This document shows positions 16,674-26,193 of a DNA stretch of 64,000 bases, piece by piece. The position numbers and the translations under genes are program-made. Source of the stretch: Citrobacter sp. JGM124 (lineage in GTDB: Bacteria > Pseudomonadota > Gammaproteobacteria > Enterobacterales > Enterobacteriaceae); NCBI RefSeq assembly GCF_018257795.1, contig NZ_JAERJD010000006.1, forward strand, positions 124,001 to 188,000. The letters run 5' to 3'. Numbering within the stretch: position 1 is the stretch's first letter; each line of letters opens with the position of its first letter. The notes below the pieces were generated by a model. That model saw only the letters and a program-made list of their open reading frames with translations, was not told the origin of the DNA and searched no databases.

Positions 16674-16722
16674 TGCACCATTGCGGTGCAATGATGCATT
16701 TGGAGGTGACAAGTCCGGTGCA
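16674..16722 (-). promoter_or_regulatory. NtrC enhancer sites for glnK
   Basis: TGCACC-ATTGC-GGTGCA at 16674-16690 is a perfect-armed NtrC-type palindrome. A weaker second copy, TGACAAGTCCGGTGCA, lies at 16707-16722. Both are about 95-160 bases upstream of the sigma54 promoter, the usual enhancer distance. They sit just past the mdlB stop codon. Confidence 0.82.
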
Positions 16723-16740
16723 GGGGAACCAACATTAAGC

Positions 16741-18513
16741 TTAAATAGTCGCGCCCTCTTCCTGAGCTGTTGCCACTAATGCTTCCCCCGCCAGCTGCAG
16801 CTGGTACATCTGCCAGTAACGTCCCTGTTGAGCCAGCAATTCTTTATGTGTGCCACGCTCTACCGCCTGACCGCGGTGCAGCACCAAAATGGTATCTGCG
16901 TCGGTGATCGTGGACAAACGATGGGCAATGACAATCAAGGTCGTCTGTTTGCGCACAATACTCAATGCTTGCTGAATCGCCTGCTCCGTTCCAGAGTCAA
17001 TATTGGCGGTTGCTTCATCCAGAATGAGAATTTTTGGTACATCTACCAGTACCCGTGCCAGTGCCAGTAACTGTTTCTGCCCCACAGAGAGATTATTCCC
17101 CTGCTCGCCTAACGGGGTATGAATACCCTGAGGCAGAGCACGGGCATAGTCTGCCATTTTAACGGTTTCCAGTGCCTGCCAGACCTGACTTTCACTAATA
17201 TCTCGCCCTAACGTGACGTTAATAAAGAAGGAGTCTGCTGTGACGACCGGGTCTTGTTGCACCATCGCGATACCATGACGCAGTGACGCATGGCTTAATG
17301 TGCTCAGTTCTCTTCCATCAAGTCGAATCTCTCCGGCGGTTAATGGGTAATAACCCATCAGTAAATTCGCAAGCGTACTTTTCCCACTTCCTGTGTGCCC
17401 GACTAAGGCAATAAAACTACGGGCAGGGATCTCAATATTAATATTCTCCAGCACCAGATTATTATCCCGGTAAGCGAAAGAGAGGTTCTCTACTGTGATC
17501 TCACCGCTCGCCAGGGGACGATTATCATGGCCATACTGCTGACGTTTGCCGTCCATTAACTCAAATACCCGTTCCCCCGCGACCACCGCCTGTTGCAGCA
17601 TCGACTGCTGGGTTGTCAGTTCAATCAGTGGTTCATTTAAACGGCTAAGGTAGTTAATAAATGCATACAGTACCCCGACTTCGATAACCCCTGGCTGGCT
17701 AAAGCCAAACAGCAGTAACAGACCGCAGAGGATCATCGCAGCAAACAAGCTCAGTAAAGGCCGGAGTAACCAACCATCAAGACGCAACGTTTGCATACGC
17801 GCCAGATAGTGTGCACGACTGGACTGCAACATTCGTTCACCAAAACGCGCTTGCTGACGAAATTGCTGAATAATCCCCATTCCATTAATAACTTCATTAA
17901 AGCCATTGTTGATATCGGCCAGATAACCACGTACTCGACGCACAATGGGGGTGCTGTAACGCTGATAGATCAACATCACAATAAATACTGCCGGGAACAT
18001 AATGCTAGCCACCAGGGCCATACGCCAGTCGAGGCTAAACATTGCTACCAACATGGCCCCTATAAGTGCAGCACTGCGTAGCACTGTGGCGACCACCGTC
18101 ACATACAGATCCCGTATGACTTCAGTATCATTAGTAATACGGGAAATAATTTGTCCCACAGGCTGGGTATCAAAGGCACTTAATGGCTGGCGCAATGCCG
18201 CATCCATGACATCACTGCGCAACTGTTGCACCACGCCCACTGCCGCGGAGTTAAACAACAATGCCTGATAGTAATTTAACAAAGCAGCCATAATGACTAA
18301 CAGTAAATAGGCCGTCGCCAGCCCTGTTACCAACCCCAGAGGCAGGCGATTATGCGCCACTAAATTATCAATAAAATAACTCACCAGTACCGGGCCCATA
18401 ACTTCTGCCGCGGCGGCAATCCACATGATGACCATGGCACCTGATAATGGCTTACGCCAAGGTAAACCATAAGCCAGCAGCCGCTTAATCGTCGGCCATT
18501 GTTGTTTACGCAT
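16741..18513 (-). CDS. mdlB: ABC exporter subunit MdlB
   Basis: About 590 residues (593 in E. coli). It is an ABC half-transporter with six membrane helices in residues about 20-300, then an ATPase domain with Walker [10 protein letters not shown] near residue 375, the signature [14 protein letters not shown] and Walker [10 protein letters not shown]. The signature reads LSVGQ instead of LSGGQ, as I recall for E. coli MdlB too. The start at 18513 is chosen by homology to RxxxxWPTxKRLLAYG. It overlaps the mdlA stop by 8 bases, indicating translational coupling. The open frame extends 32 codons further upstream inside mdlA. MdlA and MdlB are thought to form a heterodimeric exporter of unsettled substrate. 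Confidence 0.95.
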   Translation of the reverse strand: MRKQQWPTIKRLLAYGLPWRKPLSGAMVIMWIAAAAEVMGPVLVSYFIDNLVAHNRLPLGLVTGLATAYLLLVIMAALLNYYQALLFNSAAVGVVQQLRSDVMDAALRQPLSAFDTQPVGQIISRITNDTEVIRDLYVTVVATVLRSAALIGAMLVAMFSLDWRMALVASIMFPAVFIVMLIYQRYSTPIVRRVRGYLADINNGFNEVINGMGIIQQFRQQARFGERMLQSSRAHYLARMQTLRLDGWLLRPLLSLFAAMILCGLLLLFGFSQPGVIEVGVLYAFINYLSRLNEPLIELTTQQSMLQQAVVAGERVFELMDGKRQQYGHDNRPLASGEITVENLSFAYRDNNLVLENINIEIPARSFIALVGHTGSGKSTLANLLMGYYPLTAGEIRLDGRELSTLSHASLRHGIAMVQQDPVVTADSFFINVTLGRDISESQVWQALETVKMADYARALPQGIHTPLGEQGNNLSVGQKQLLALARVLVDVPKILILDEATANIDSGTEQAIQQALSIVRKQTTLIVIAHRLSTITDADTILVLHRGQAVERGTHKELLAQQGRYWQMYQLQLAGEALVATAQEEGATI

Positions 18514-20284
18514 TGCTACCTTCCGGGCTGTTTTCGGGCGCCTGATAGTCATCCAGTGCTGCCTCCAGTTGCTGATAACGGTACATATCCCGATACCAGC
18601 CCTTTTCATCAGTCAGCTGTTCATGGTTTCCACGCTGACTAATACTCCCATGGTGCAACACCAAAATTTCACTGGCTTCAGTCAATGCCGAGAGACGATG
18701 GGCGCTAATAATGACCGTTCGCCGCTCCCCCCACTCACGTAAATTAGCAAGGATTTGGTGTTCTGTGCGGCCATCCACAGCCGACAGGGCATCATCAAGT
18801 ATCAATATTTCGGCATCCAGCAATAATGCCCGAGCAATAGAAATACGCTGTTTCTGGCCACCGGACAGCATCACACCACGTTCGCCCACTTCGGTGTTAT
18901 ACCCTTGTGGTAAACGTAGAATGTCATCGTGGACGCAAGCCAGGCTGGCTGCGGTTTCTATCTCCTGCTGTGTTGCTCCGGGGCATCCCAGTGCAATGTT
19001 ATTGGCAACACTATCGGAAAACAGGAATGGAGTCTGATTGACCACCGCCAGTCGGCTACGCCAGCTGTCCAGACGGAGCTGCACCAGGGGAATATCATGA
19101 TAGCGGATCTCGCCATCATCAATGTCGAAATGACGCTGAATCAGTGCCAATAACGTACTTTTACCACTCCCCGTTGCCCCACACAGTCCCAGCATTTGCC
19201 CAGGTTTCAAAACAAACGAAACCTGCGTCAGTACTGGCTGATCCGTTTGCGGGTAGCAAAAGCGATTAACAGTAACATCGAGATCCCCGCGACCAGGGGG
19301 AACAGGCAGAGTACCATCCACCACTTGGGGCTTTTCGTCCAGCAGTGAACGAATACGGCTATAGGCTGCACTGCCACGCTCAACAATATTAAACATCCAG
19401 GCCAGTGCCAGCATCGGCCAAATCATTAATCCCAGGTACATCATAAAACTGGTTAGCTGCCCAAGGGTTAACTTGCCTTCAACGACCATCCAGCTACCGC
19501 CAGCGATGGCCAGGAAGTTAGCAACACCAATAGCGACATAAATTGTGGGATTAAACCGTGCATCGACGCGTGCGACACGCATATTTTTGGCACCAGCATC
19601 TTGTGCCTCTTCAGAAAACAGTGATGACTGGCGGTCTTCAAGCCCAAAGGCTTTGATCATGCGAATACTCGTCATGCTCTCTTGTGTACGGTTATTCAGC
19701 ACGGAAAAAGCGGCCTGGGCGACTTTAAAACGTTCATGCAAGCGTGCGCCATCGCGTTTAATCACCAGGGCCATAACCGGCATAGGTAAGAGTGCCAGCA
19801 GGGTCAGAGGGAAGCTTATCTGGGTCGACATCACGATTAACACCGCAAGCCCCATAACTAATGAGTCCACCAGTGTTAATACGCCCTCTCCTGCGGCAAA
19901 CACCACCCGATCAACATCGTTGGTAGCCCGGGCGATTAAGTCCCCGGTGCGATAACGCTGGTAAAATTCCGGGTGATGGCGGCTCAATTTATGGTAATAG
20001 TCTTCACGTAATTCAACCGCCAGTTTATAAGACGCGCCAAACAGCAGTACCCGCCATACATAACGCAACAGGTAAACAGTGACCGCAATAGCGAGTATGC
20101 TACCAATCCATAACAAGATTTCAGACGCACTCAGGGTACGCTGATTTACGCCGTCAATAATTCGCCCCACTAATTTCGGGGGGAACAACTGTAATACTGC
20201 AATAATAATCAACAACAGTACCGCACCGAGATAGCGTCGCCACTCCCGGGTAAAGTACCAGCTTAACTGAGCAAATAATCGCAC
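18506..20284 (-). CDS. mdlA: ABC exporter subunit MdlA
   Basis: 592 residues (590 in E. coli). The membrane domain opens [11 protein letters not shown]. The ATPase domain has Walker [10 protein letters not shown] near residue 369, the signature [15 protein letters not shown] and Walker [13 protein letters not shown]. Here the usual catalytic Glu after Walker B is Asp, the common asymmetry of heterodimeric exporters in which the partner (MdlB, with DEATA) has the competent site. It is the first gene of mdlA-mdlB. The transcript may also run towards glnK, though glnK has its own promoter. Confidence 0.96.
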   Translation of the reverse strand: MRLFAQLSWYFTREWRRYLGAVLLLIIIAVLQLFPPKLVGRIIDGVNQRTLSASEILLWIGSILAIAVTVYLLRYVWRVLLFGASYKLAVELREDYYHKLSRHHPEFYQRYRTGDLIARATNDVDRVVFAAGEGVLTLVDSLVMGLAVLIVMSTQISFPLTLLALLPMPVMALVIKRDGARLHERFKVAQAAFSVLNNRTQESMTSIRMIKAFGLEDRQSSLFSEEAQDAGAKNMRVARVDARFNPTIYVAIGVANFLAIAGGSWMVVEGKLTLGQLTSFMMYLGLMIWPMLALAWMFNIVERGSAAYSRIRSLLDEKPQVVDGTLPVPPGRGDLDVTVNRFCYPQTDQPVLTQVSFVLKPGQMLGLCGATGSGKSTLLALIQRHFDIDDGEIRYHDIPLVQLRLDSWRSRLAVVNQTPFLFSDSVANNIALGCPGATQQEIETAASLACVHDDILRLPQGYNTEVGERGVMLSGGQKQRISIARALLLDAEILILDDALSAVDGRTEHQILANLREWGERRTVIISAHRLSALTEASEILVLHHGSISQRGNHEQLTDEKGWYRDMYRYQQLEAALDDYQAPENSPEGSNA

Positions 20285-20364
20285 GAAATTTACATCCTGA
20301 ATGGCAGTCTGCCGTACCCTGGCATCAATTGAATATCGACAGGTCCCCGTCTACGTTGGGAACA

Positions 20365-20829
20365 TTATACAAGAGGTAACGCTGTGGTGTATTTTATCTG
20401 TTCCATGGCAAAACTCGACGTCACATCACTTAAACCCGGTATGCCATTCACTAATTTTTTGTAAAACAGATCATAACGTTTCATGTCTGCGACTTGAACC
20501 TGGATCAGGTAGTCATACTCTCCGGCCATGCGCCAGAACCCTAATACTTCAGGCATCATTTCAACCAATGAAACAAACTGGCTATACCACTCCCGGCTAT
20601 GTTGCTGAGTTTTGAGCAGCACAAAAGCCGTTAATGCCAGGCCAAGTTTTTCTGGGTTCAGCAACGCTACTTTACCACGAATAAAACCCTCTTCTTCCAG
20701 GCGTTTTAAGCGTTTCCAGCATGGTGTGGTGGTCAGATTAACGGCATCGGCCAATGTCTGCAAAGAGAGTGTGCAGTCATCTTGCAGCAACGCCAATAGA
20801 TGACGGTCTATTTTATCTACCATACTCAC
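20365..20829 (-). CDS. decR: Lrp/AsnC-family regulator of cysteine detoxification
   Basis: 154 residues, close to E. coli DecR (YbaO, 152). Residues 1-60 are the AsnC-type helix-turn-helix ([14 protein letters not shown], then [16 protein letters not shown]). The rest is the ligand-sensing ferredoxin-like domain ([19 protein letters not shown] and [17 protein letters not shown]). In E. coli DecR activates a cysteine-degradation operon when cysteine is high. In Pantoea ananatis the orthologue CcdR activates the adjacent ccdA. The divergent ccdA-like gene here makes the Pantoea-type circuit likely. An AT-rich palindrome suitable for this family lies between the two genes. Confidence 0.93.
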   Translation of the reverse strand: MSMVDKIDRHLLALLQDDCTLSLQTLADAVNLTTTPCWKRLKRLEEEGFIRGKVALLNPEKLGLALTAFVLLKTQQHSREWYSQFVSLVEMMPEVLGFWRMAGEYDYLIQVQVADMKRYDLFYKKLVNGIPGLSDVTSSFAMEQIKYTTALPLV

Positions 20830-20845
20830 CTCAGAGAGAATATTT

Positions 20846-20858
20846 TTCTATTATAGAA
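20846..20858. promoter_or_regulatory. candidate DecR/CcdR operator
   Basis: TTCTATTATAGAA is a perfect palindrome (5-bp arms, 3-base centre) in the 109-base gap between decR and the ccdA-like gene. Lrp/AsnC proteins bind AT-rich palindromes of this shape. A second, looser inverted pair, GCAAG...CTTGC, follows it. Confidence 0.45.
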
Positions 20859-20938
20859 TAAATTAATAGGAAATTTAGCAAGTTTTTTATCTTAATCTTG
20901 CGTTAATCTACGCACAAATTGATAAACGAGAATTTGCC

Positions 20939-21985
20939 ATGACTAAGGCCTGGGTTAACAACGCCATCAGTGAAATTAATGCTGACTATCAACGTTCAGC
21001 GGATACCCATTTAATTCGGCTGACCTTACCTGCTTTTCCGGGGGTCCAGATCTATCTGAAAGATGAAAGCACCCATCCAACAGGCAGTCTGAAACACCGT
21101 CTGGCTCGCTCACTGTTCCTCTACGGGTTATGTAATGGCTGGATAAAAGAGGGAACCACGATTATTGAGGCATCTTCAGGATCGACGGCCGTATCAGAAG
21201 CCTACTTTGCACGTCTACTGGGGCTGCCATTTATTGCTGTAATGCCCGCGTGTACAGCAAAGCGTAAAATTGAACAGATAACCTTCTACGGCGGTCGCTG
21301 CCATTTTGTCGACCAGGCTTGCGAAATTTATGCCGCTTCTGAAAAACTAGCCCATGAACTGAATGGCCACTATATGGATCAGTTTACCTATGCGGAGCGG
21401 GCAACTGACTGGCGTGGTAACAATAATATTGCCGACAGTATTTACCGCCAGATGACCCATGAACCCCATCCGATCCCAGACTATATTGTGATGAGTGCCG
21501 GGACTAGCGGGAGTTCAGCCACACTAGGACGTTATATTCGTTACCAGGGCCATAAAACTAAATTAGTGGTTGTTGACCCAGAAAACTCCGTATTTATAGA
21601 TTACTGGCAACAGCGAGACTGTGGGCTAACCAGCCCCGTGGGGAGCAGAATTGAAGGTATTGGTCGCCCACGCTGTGAGCCCTCTTTCATTCCTGATGTC
21701 ATTGACGACATGATGCGTGTCCCGGACGGGGCAAGTGTTGCCACAATGCTATGGCTGGAAAAATTACTGGGCCGTAAAGTTGGCGCTTCTACCGGGACCA
21801 ACATGTGGGGTGTCCTTCAACTGGCTGAAAAAATGCATCGTGAAGGGCAACATGGCTCGATTGTCACCCTGCTGTGCGACAGTGGCGAACGCTATCTGGA
21901 GACATACTATAACCCCCGGTGGGTTGAAGAAAACATCGGTAGCCTGCACCCCTGGCTGGATAAGCTTGACACCGTTTGCCAATAA
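20939..21985 (+). CDS. ccdA: PLP-dependent cysteine desulfhydrase-like enzyme (CcdA type)
   Basis: A 348-residue fold-type II PLP enzyme of the cysteine synthase family. The PLP lysine is in [12 protein letters not shown] near residue 53. The cofactor-phosphate loop appears as A-G-T-S-G-S-S-A-T near residue 190, and a substrate-side loop as [14 protein letters not shown] near residue 82. It differs from CysK/CysM and resembles the cysteine desulfhydrase group, including CcdA of Pantoea ananatis, which is induced by cysteine through the Lrp-type CcdR. It starts 109 bases from the divergent decR. The likely role is breaking down excess cysteine to pyruvate, ammonia and sulfide. The name rests on family resemblance plus context, and a related activity is possible. 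Confidence 0.75.
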   Translation: MTKAWVNNAISEINADYQRSADTHLIRLTLPAFPGVQIYLKDESTHPTGSLKHRLARSLFLYGLCNGWIKEGTTIIEASSGSTAVSEAYFARLLGLPFIAVMPACTAKRKIEQITFYGGRCHFVDQACEIYAASEKLAHELNGHYMDQFTYAERATDWRGNNNIADSIYRQMTHEPHPIPDYIVMSAGTSGSSATLGRYIRYQGHKTKLVVVDPENSVFIDYWQQRDCGLTSPVGSRIEGIGRPRCEPSFIPDVIDDMMRVPDGASVATMLWLEKLLGRKVGASTGTNMWGVLQLAEKMHREGQHGSIVTLLCDSGERYLETYYNPRWVEENIGSLHPWLDKLDTVCQ

Positions 21986-22003
21986 CCAGGGGAGCGTATT
22001 TCC

Positions 22004-22044
22004 CCCACTCCAGGCGGCGGTGTATTCCTGTCGCCCGGAGTGGG
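22004..22044 (+). terminator. terminator-like hairpin after ccdA-like gene
   Basis: CCCACTCC-A-GGCG and CGCC-C-GGAGTGGG form a long GC-rich stem just past the stop codon. A run of A's, not T's, follows on the plus strand, so termination efficiency is uncertain. Confidence 0.55.
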
Positions 22045-22098
22045 ATGAACAATAAAAAAACCGTGAAAATCAATAAAGTGAATTTCAACTGCTAACAA

Positions 22099-22131
22099 TA
22101 AAGCAGGGGCAACGCATTAACGCCCTGCTTT
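22099..22131 (-). terminator. terminator of cof
   Basis: On the minus strand, AAAGCAGGGC...CCCCTGCTTT forms a stem followed by ATTGTT, 29 bases beyond the cof stop. Confidence 0.65.
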
Positions 22132-22159
22132 ATCCGCAGCCAAGTGCCGGGAACACTCA

Positions 22160-22981
22160 TCATTCGGGGGAATAAGTGAGCGGTGATGCTTCCAGCCAAG
22201 CGGTTAAATACTGTGCAACTGCCTGTTCAGCACAATGGCCGATGACTGGCAGATGGGATAGCTCGTTTTTCAGTTGTGGCATGGCATTTCCCATAACCAG
22301 GCCATACCCTACAGATGAGAGCATTTCCCGATCATTCATGGCATCGCCAAAGGCCATGCACTCCTGCAGTGCGATACCAAGATGGTGACTGAGCATCCCC
22401 AGGGCAGCACCTTTATTGGCTCCAGGGGGTAAAACTTCCAGGCAATCCATTGCTGAGAAACAGAGTGCCGCACGGTCACCCAGTGCCATTTGCAGCTGGT
22501 CGCGCAGACGAAGCAAGCTGTCATGATCTGCCAGGAAAGTGACCTTTGTCACGTCCTGACAGTAAGTATCATATAAATCAATGTGCTGAGGTTTGAATCC
22601 ACTGAAAACATGGGCGGCGAGTAGCTCTGGTGTTGCTTTTTCAGTAAACCAGCCCTGGTCATTGAAGACATGCATACTGGCGGATGTACTCCATTGCTGT
22701 TTAAGCACACACTCTGCCACCTCCGTCGGAAGATCGCTACGATGCATCAGTACCCCCTCCCGGCTATGTATCCGTGTTCCATTACCGGTAATCAGATAAG
22801 CATCCAGTTCAATAGCGCTCAGAATATGCCGCATTTCGAGCTGATGACGCCCAGTAGCAAAAACAAGCTGGATCTGACGTTCATCACGCAGACGTACCAG
22901 CGTGTTCAGTGTCTCCACGCCAAGGCGGTGATCAGGCATCAGTAATGTGCCATCCATATCAAATGCAGCCAGACGAACCAT
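22160..22981 (-). CDS. cof: HAD-family phosphatase Cof
   Basis: 273 residues (272 in E. coli). It is a Cof-type HAD hydrolase with motif I F-D-M-D-G-T-L-L at residues 7-14, motif III K-G-A-A-L near residue 190 and motif [12 protein letters not shown] near residue 215. E. coli Cof dephosphorylates HMP-PP, a thiamin precursor, along with several other sugar and cofactor phosphates. The long C2 cap fits. It is convergent with the ccdA-like gene. In E. coli cof is directly next to decR, so the ccdA-like gene is an insertion at this junction relative to E. coli, or a loss there. Confidence 0.95.
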   Translation of the reverse strand: MVRLAAFDMDGTLLMPDHRLGVETLNTLVRLRDERQIQLVFATGRHQLEMRHILSAIELDAYLITGNGTRIHSREGVLMHRSDLPTEVAECVLKQQWSTSASMHVFNDQGWFTEKATPELLAAHVFSGFKPQHIDLYDTYCQDVTKVTFLADHDSLLRLRDQLQMALGDRAALCFSAMDCLEVLPPGANKGAALGMLSHHLGIALQECMAFGDAMNDREMLSSVGYGLVMGNAMPQLKNELSHLPVIGHCAEQAVAQYLTAWLEASPLTYSPE

Positions 22982-23073
22982 ATTGACTCCAGAGTAAAAA
23001 GGTTGCGCGAAAAGTATCCCCTGGTATATACGGAACTAATAGTGAATACTTAAAAAAAATGTTCCGGGTTTTT

Positions 23074-24777
23074 ATGCGCCTTCTTAATAAACTCAATCAA
23101 TTTCAACGTTTGTGGTCCCCCTCTTCTGGTGAGCCACAACAGGTGACCGTGGCAGAATTAGCGGTTCGCTGTTTTTGTAGTGAACGCCATGTCAGGACGC
23201 TACTTAACCAGCTGGCCGATACTGGCTGGCTGCAATGGCAGGCTCAGTCAGGAAGGGGAAAGCGTGGGCGATTAACCTTTTTACGTACCCCGGAAAGTGT
23301 CAGGGCCGAATTGATGGGACGGGTGCTGGATAAGGGACTGCACCAAAACGCACTGGAGCTGGCGCAGATTGCTCCTGACAAATTACGCCATTTTCTACAG
23401 CCCTTCCTCGGAGGACAATGGCAAAATAATGTACCAACACTGCGGATCCCTTATTACCGACCATTAGCGCCTCCTGCTCCCGGCTTTTTATCTGGACGTG
23501 CCGAGCAACATCTCAGCCGTCAGATTTTTTCCGGGTTGACGCGCTTCATCGGCAGCGGTTCACACCCCTCACCCGATTTGGCTCATCACTGGCAAACCTC
23601 CCCTGATGGTTTGCTGTGGGATTTTTTTATACACCCCACACTGTACTGGCATAACGGTGAACGGCTGGACACAGCACAACTGGAGCTGCAGCTTAACCGG
23701 CTGCTACAGCTCCCTGTTTTAAAAGAATTATTAGCCAGTGTCAGCAGCATTGAATGCCCCCATGCTGGGTGCCTGCGCTTCACACTGTCTCAGCCTGATT
23801 ACTGGCTGGCACACCGCCTTGCCAGCTATTGCTGTAGCATTGCACACCCACTGTATCCAGATGTGGGTTGCGGGCCTTTTCGTATTACCTGCTTTAAAGA
23901 CAACCTGGTTCGACTGGAGAGTTTTGATTACTACCATTTGCGTCATGCCCTGATTCAGGCTGTTGAGTTATGGATAACACCACAATTTTTTAATGATTCA
24001 GCCAGTATCTCCTGTTTACATCCCGTGCAGATAGCCATCAGCCAGCAAGAAAAACACATAAACCTGCGTCCAATAACCAATCAAATTAGTCTGGGCTTTT
24101 GTTATCTGGCGATTAAACAGTGCGGAAAACTCACCCCCGCCCAGTCAAGAACACTCATGGAGATGATCAGGAAACCAGAGATAGTATCAACGTTACCTCT
24201 CGGTGATACGTTAATCACCCCCAGCACGGGCATACTCCCGGGTTGGGAACGGCCTGAATGGGAATCGCAAGGGACGGCTGAGTTACCAAAAACACTGACC
24301 CTGATTTATCACCTGCCGGCAGAGCTTCACGCCATGGCGCAGCAGCTTAAGTGCTGTCTTGCCGCGCAAGGCTGTGAACTTGAAATAATCTTTCATAATG
24401 AAAAAAACTGGCATGATTGCCAGATCTTGACCGATGCTGACTTGATTATGGGTGACAGGCTCATTGGCGAGTCACCTGAATACACTCTGGAACAGTGGCT
24501 ACGTAGCGATCCATTGTGGCCGGCACTCTTTAGTCCCGACGCCTGTTTACGTTTAAAAAATATGCTCGATGAAGCCCAGCGTTCAGACAGTGAAATACAG
24601 CGTATTAATCACCTGAAATCCCTTTTCTACCAACTGATGTATGACGCGGTGATAACCCCCCTTTTTAATTATCGCTACCAGATAAGCGCCCCACCAGGCG
24701 TTCATGGCGTAACGCTGAACGCCTGGGGCTGGTTTGACTTTGCTGATGTCTGGCTACCTCCGCCAGACAGCCAGTGA
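23074..24777 (+). CDS. ybaE: SgrR-like transcriptional regulator YbaE
   Basis: About 567 residues (566 in E. coli YbaE). The N-terminal 100 residues are a winged helix-turn-helix of the SgrR type (C-F-C-S-E-R-H-V-R-T-L-L and SGRGKRGRL). The rest resembles an oligopeptide/nickel-type solute-binding domain (SGLTRF, LAHHWQTSPDGLLWDFF, YTLEQWLRSDPLWP) used here as a sensor. The family includes SgrR, which senses sugar-phosphate stress. The ligand of YbaE is not established. I start at the ATG at 23074, matching M-R-L-L-N-x-L-N-Q in E. coli. An in-frame ATG at 23059 would add MFRVF, and neither has a strong ribosome site. Confidence 0.92.
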   Translation: MRLLNKLNQFQRLWSPSSGEPQQVTVAELAVRCFCSERHVRTLLNQLADTGWLQWQAQSGRGKRGRLTFLRTPESVRAELMGRVLDKGLHQNALELAQIAPDKLRHFLQPFLGGQWQNNVPTLRIPYYRPLAPPAPGFLSGRAEQHLSRQIFSGLTRFIGSGSHPSPDLAHHWQTSPDGLLWDFFIHPTLYWHNGERLDTAQLELQLNRLLQLPVLKELLASVSSIECPHAGCLRFTLSQPDYWLAHRLASYCCSIAHPLYPDVGCGPFRITCFKDNLVRLESFDYYHLRHALIQAVELWITPQFFNDSASISCLHPVQIAISQQEKHINLRPITNQISLGFCYLAIKQCGKLTPAQSRTLMEMIRKPEIVSTLPLGDTLITPSTGILPGWERPEWESQGTAELPKTLTLIYHLPAELHAMAQQLKCCLAAQGCELEIIFHNEKNWHDCQILTDADLIMGDRLIGESPEYTLEQWLRSDPLWPALFSPDACLRLKNMLDEAQRSDSEIQRINHLKSLFYQLMYDAVITPLFNYRYQISAPPGVHGVTLNAWGWFDFADVWLPPPDSQ

Positions 24778-24778
24778 A

Positions 24779-24798
24779 GGGGCTGGTTTACCAACCCC
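24779..24798 (+). terminator. short hairpin between ybaE and queC
   Basis: GGGG-C-TGGT and ACCA-A-CCCC pair around a 2-base centre directly after the ybaE stop. No T run follows, so read-through into queC is possible. Confidence 0.4.
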
Positions 24799-24853
24799 AT
24801 GGAGGCTACCATACCCTCTTCTTACTTAGTGACTCTGAATGACGGAATAACCC

Positions 24854-25549
24854 ATGAAACGTACCGTAGTCGTATTTAGTGGCGGCCAGGACTCAACCAC
24901 CTGCCTTATCCAGGCTTTACAACAATATGATGAGGTGCACTGCGTTACCTTTGATTATGGCCAACGACATCGGGCTGAAATTGACGTTGCCAGGAAACTG
25001 GCTTTCCAGCTTGGTGCCTGTGCCCACAAGGTACTGGATGCCACCATGCTTAACTCTCTGGCAATAAGCAGCCTGACCCGCGACAGCATCCCGGTTCCTG
25101 ATTACACGCCTGGAGAACAAGGCATCCCCAATACCTTTGTCCCCGGGCGCAATATTCTGTTCCTGACCCTGGCGGCGATATATGCCTGGCAAGTTGAGGC
25201 AGAGTCCGTGATTACCGGGGTGTGTGAAACAGACTTCTCTGGCTACCCTGACTGTCGGGACGAATTTGTCAAAGCCCTGAATCAGGCGATCAATCTGGGC
25301 CTGGCTCGGAGTATTCGTTTTGAGACACCGTTAATGTGGCTGGACAAGGCTGAGACTTGGGCACTGGCAGATTACTGGCAACAACTTGAGCTAGTTCGCC
25401 ACGAAACACTCACCTGCTATAACGGCATTCAGGGGGAGGGTTGTGGGCATTGTGCCGCATGTAACTTACGAGCAAATGGACTCAACCACTACCTGTCAAA
25501 TAAGAGCACGGTGATGGCATCAATGAAAGAGAAAACGGGTTTACGTTAA
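24854..25549 (+). CDS. queC: 7-cyano-7-deazaguanine synthase
   Basis: QueC, 231 residues, the same as in E. coli. It converts 7-carboxy-7-deazaguanine, ammonia and ATP to preQ0, the precursor of queuosine in tRNA. The PP-loop is [12 protein letters not shown] at residues 5-16. The zinc site has four cysteines in [16 protein letters not shown] near residue 189. Also present is [10 protein letters not shown]. The queuosine pathway is represented twice in the window, here and by tgt at the right edge. In E. coli fadM (ybaW) lies between queC and ybaV. It is missing here. Confidence 0.97.
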   Translation: MKRTVVVFSGGQDSTTCLIQALQQYDEVHCVTFDYGQRHRAEIDVARKLAFQLGACAHKVLDATMLNSLAISSLTRDSIPVPDYTPGEQGIPNTFVPGRNILFLTLAAIYAWQVEAESVITGVCETDFSGYPDCRDEFVKALNQAINLGLARSIRFETPLMWLDKAETWALADYWQQLELVRHETLTCYNGIQGEGCGHCAACNLRANGLNHYLSNKSTVMASMKEKTGLR

Positions 25550-25612
25550 TTTTTGAGCCTGTCAGGGATACGGTACAAAACCGCAGGATGATTTTTAATA
25601 CCCCTCTAAACT

Positions 25613-25657
25613 GACCTTAATCAGTTAAGGTCATACTCGATAAACGAGTATGACCTT
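25613..25657. terminator. overlapping hairpins between queC and ybaV
   Basis: AAGGTCATACTCG and CGAGTATGACCTT (25627-25639 with 25645-25657) form a perfect 13-bp terminator stem ending in TTTT on the plus strand. Its left arm also pairs with an upstream copy, GACCTTAA (25613-25620) with TTAAGGTC (25625-25632). The two hairpins are therefore mutually exclusive. Confidence 0.75.
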
Positions 25658-25682
25658 TTAGATTAGTAAAAGAGTGAATATT

Positions 25683-26072
<390 letters not shown>

Positions 26073-26123
26073 TCACCCTACAAGTCTTAGAAATGATGAA
26101 CAAACCTCATCCTTCAAATGTGG

Positions 26124-26147
26124 AAAAGGCCACGAAAGTGGCCTTTT
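26124..26147. terminator. bidirectional terminator after ppiD
   Basis: AAAAGGCCAC-GAAA-GTGGCCTTTT is a perfect 10-bp stem with a GNRA loop and T-tracts in both directions, 47 bases beyond the ppiD stop. Confidence 0.88.
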
Positions 26148-26193
26148 GTTTTTGCATCACGTTACAACTAAATGCGACAGGATATGTGAATCA

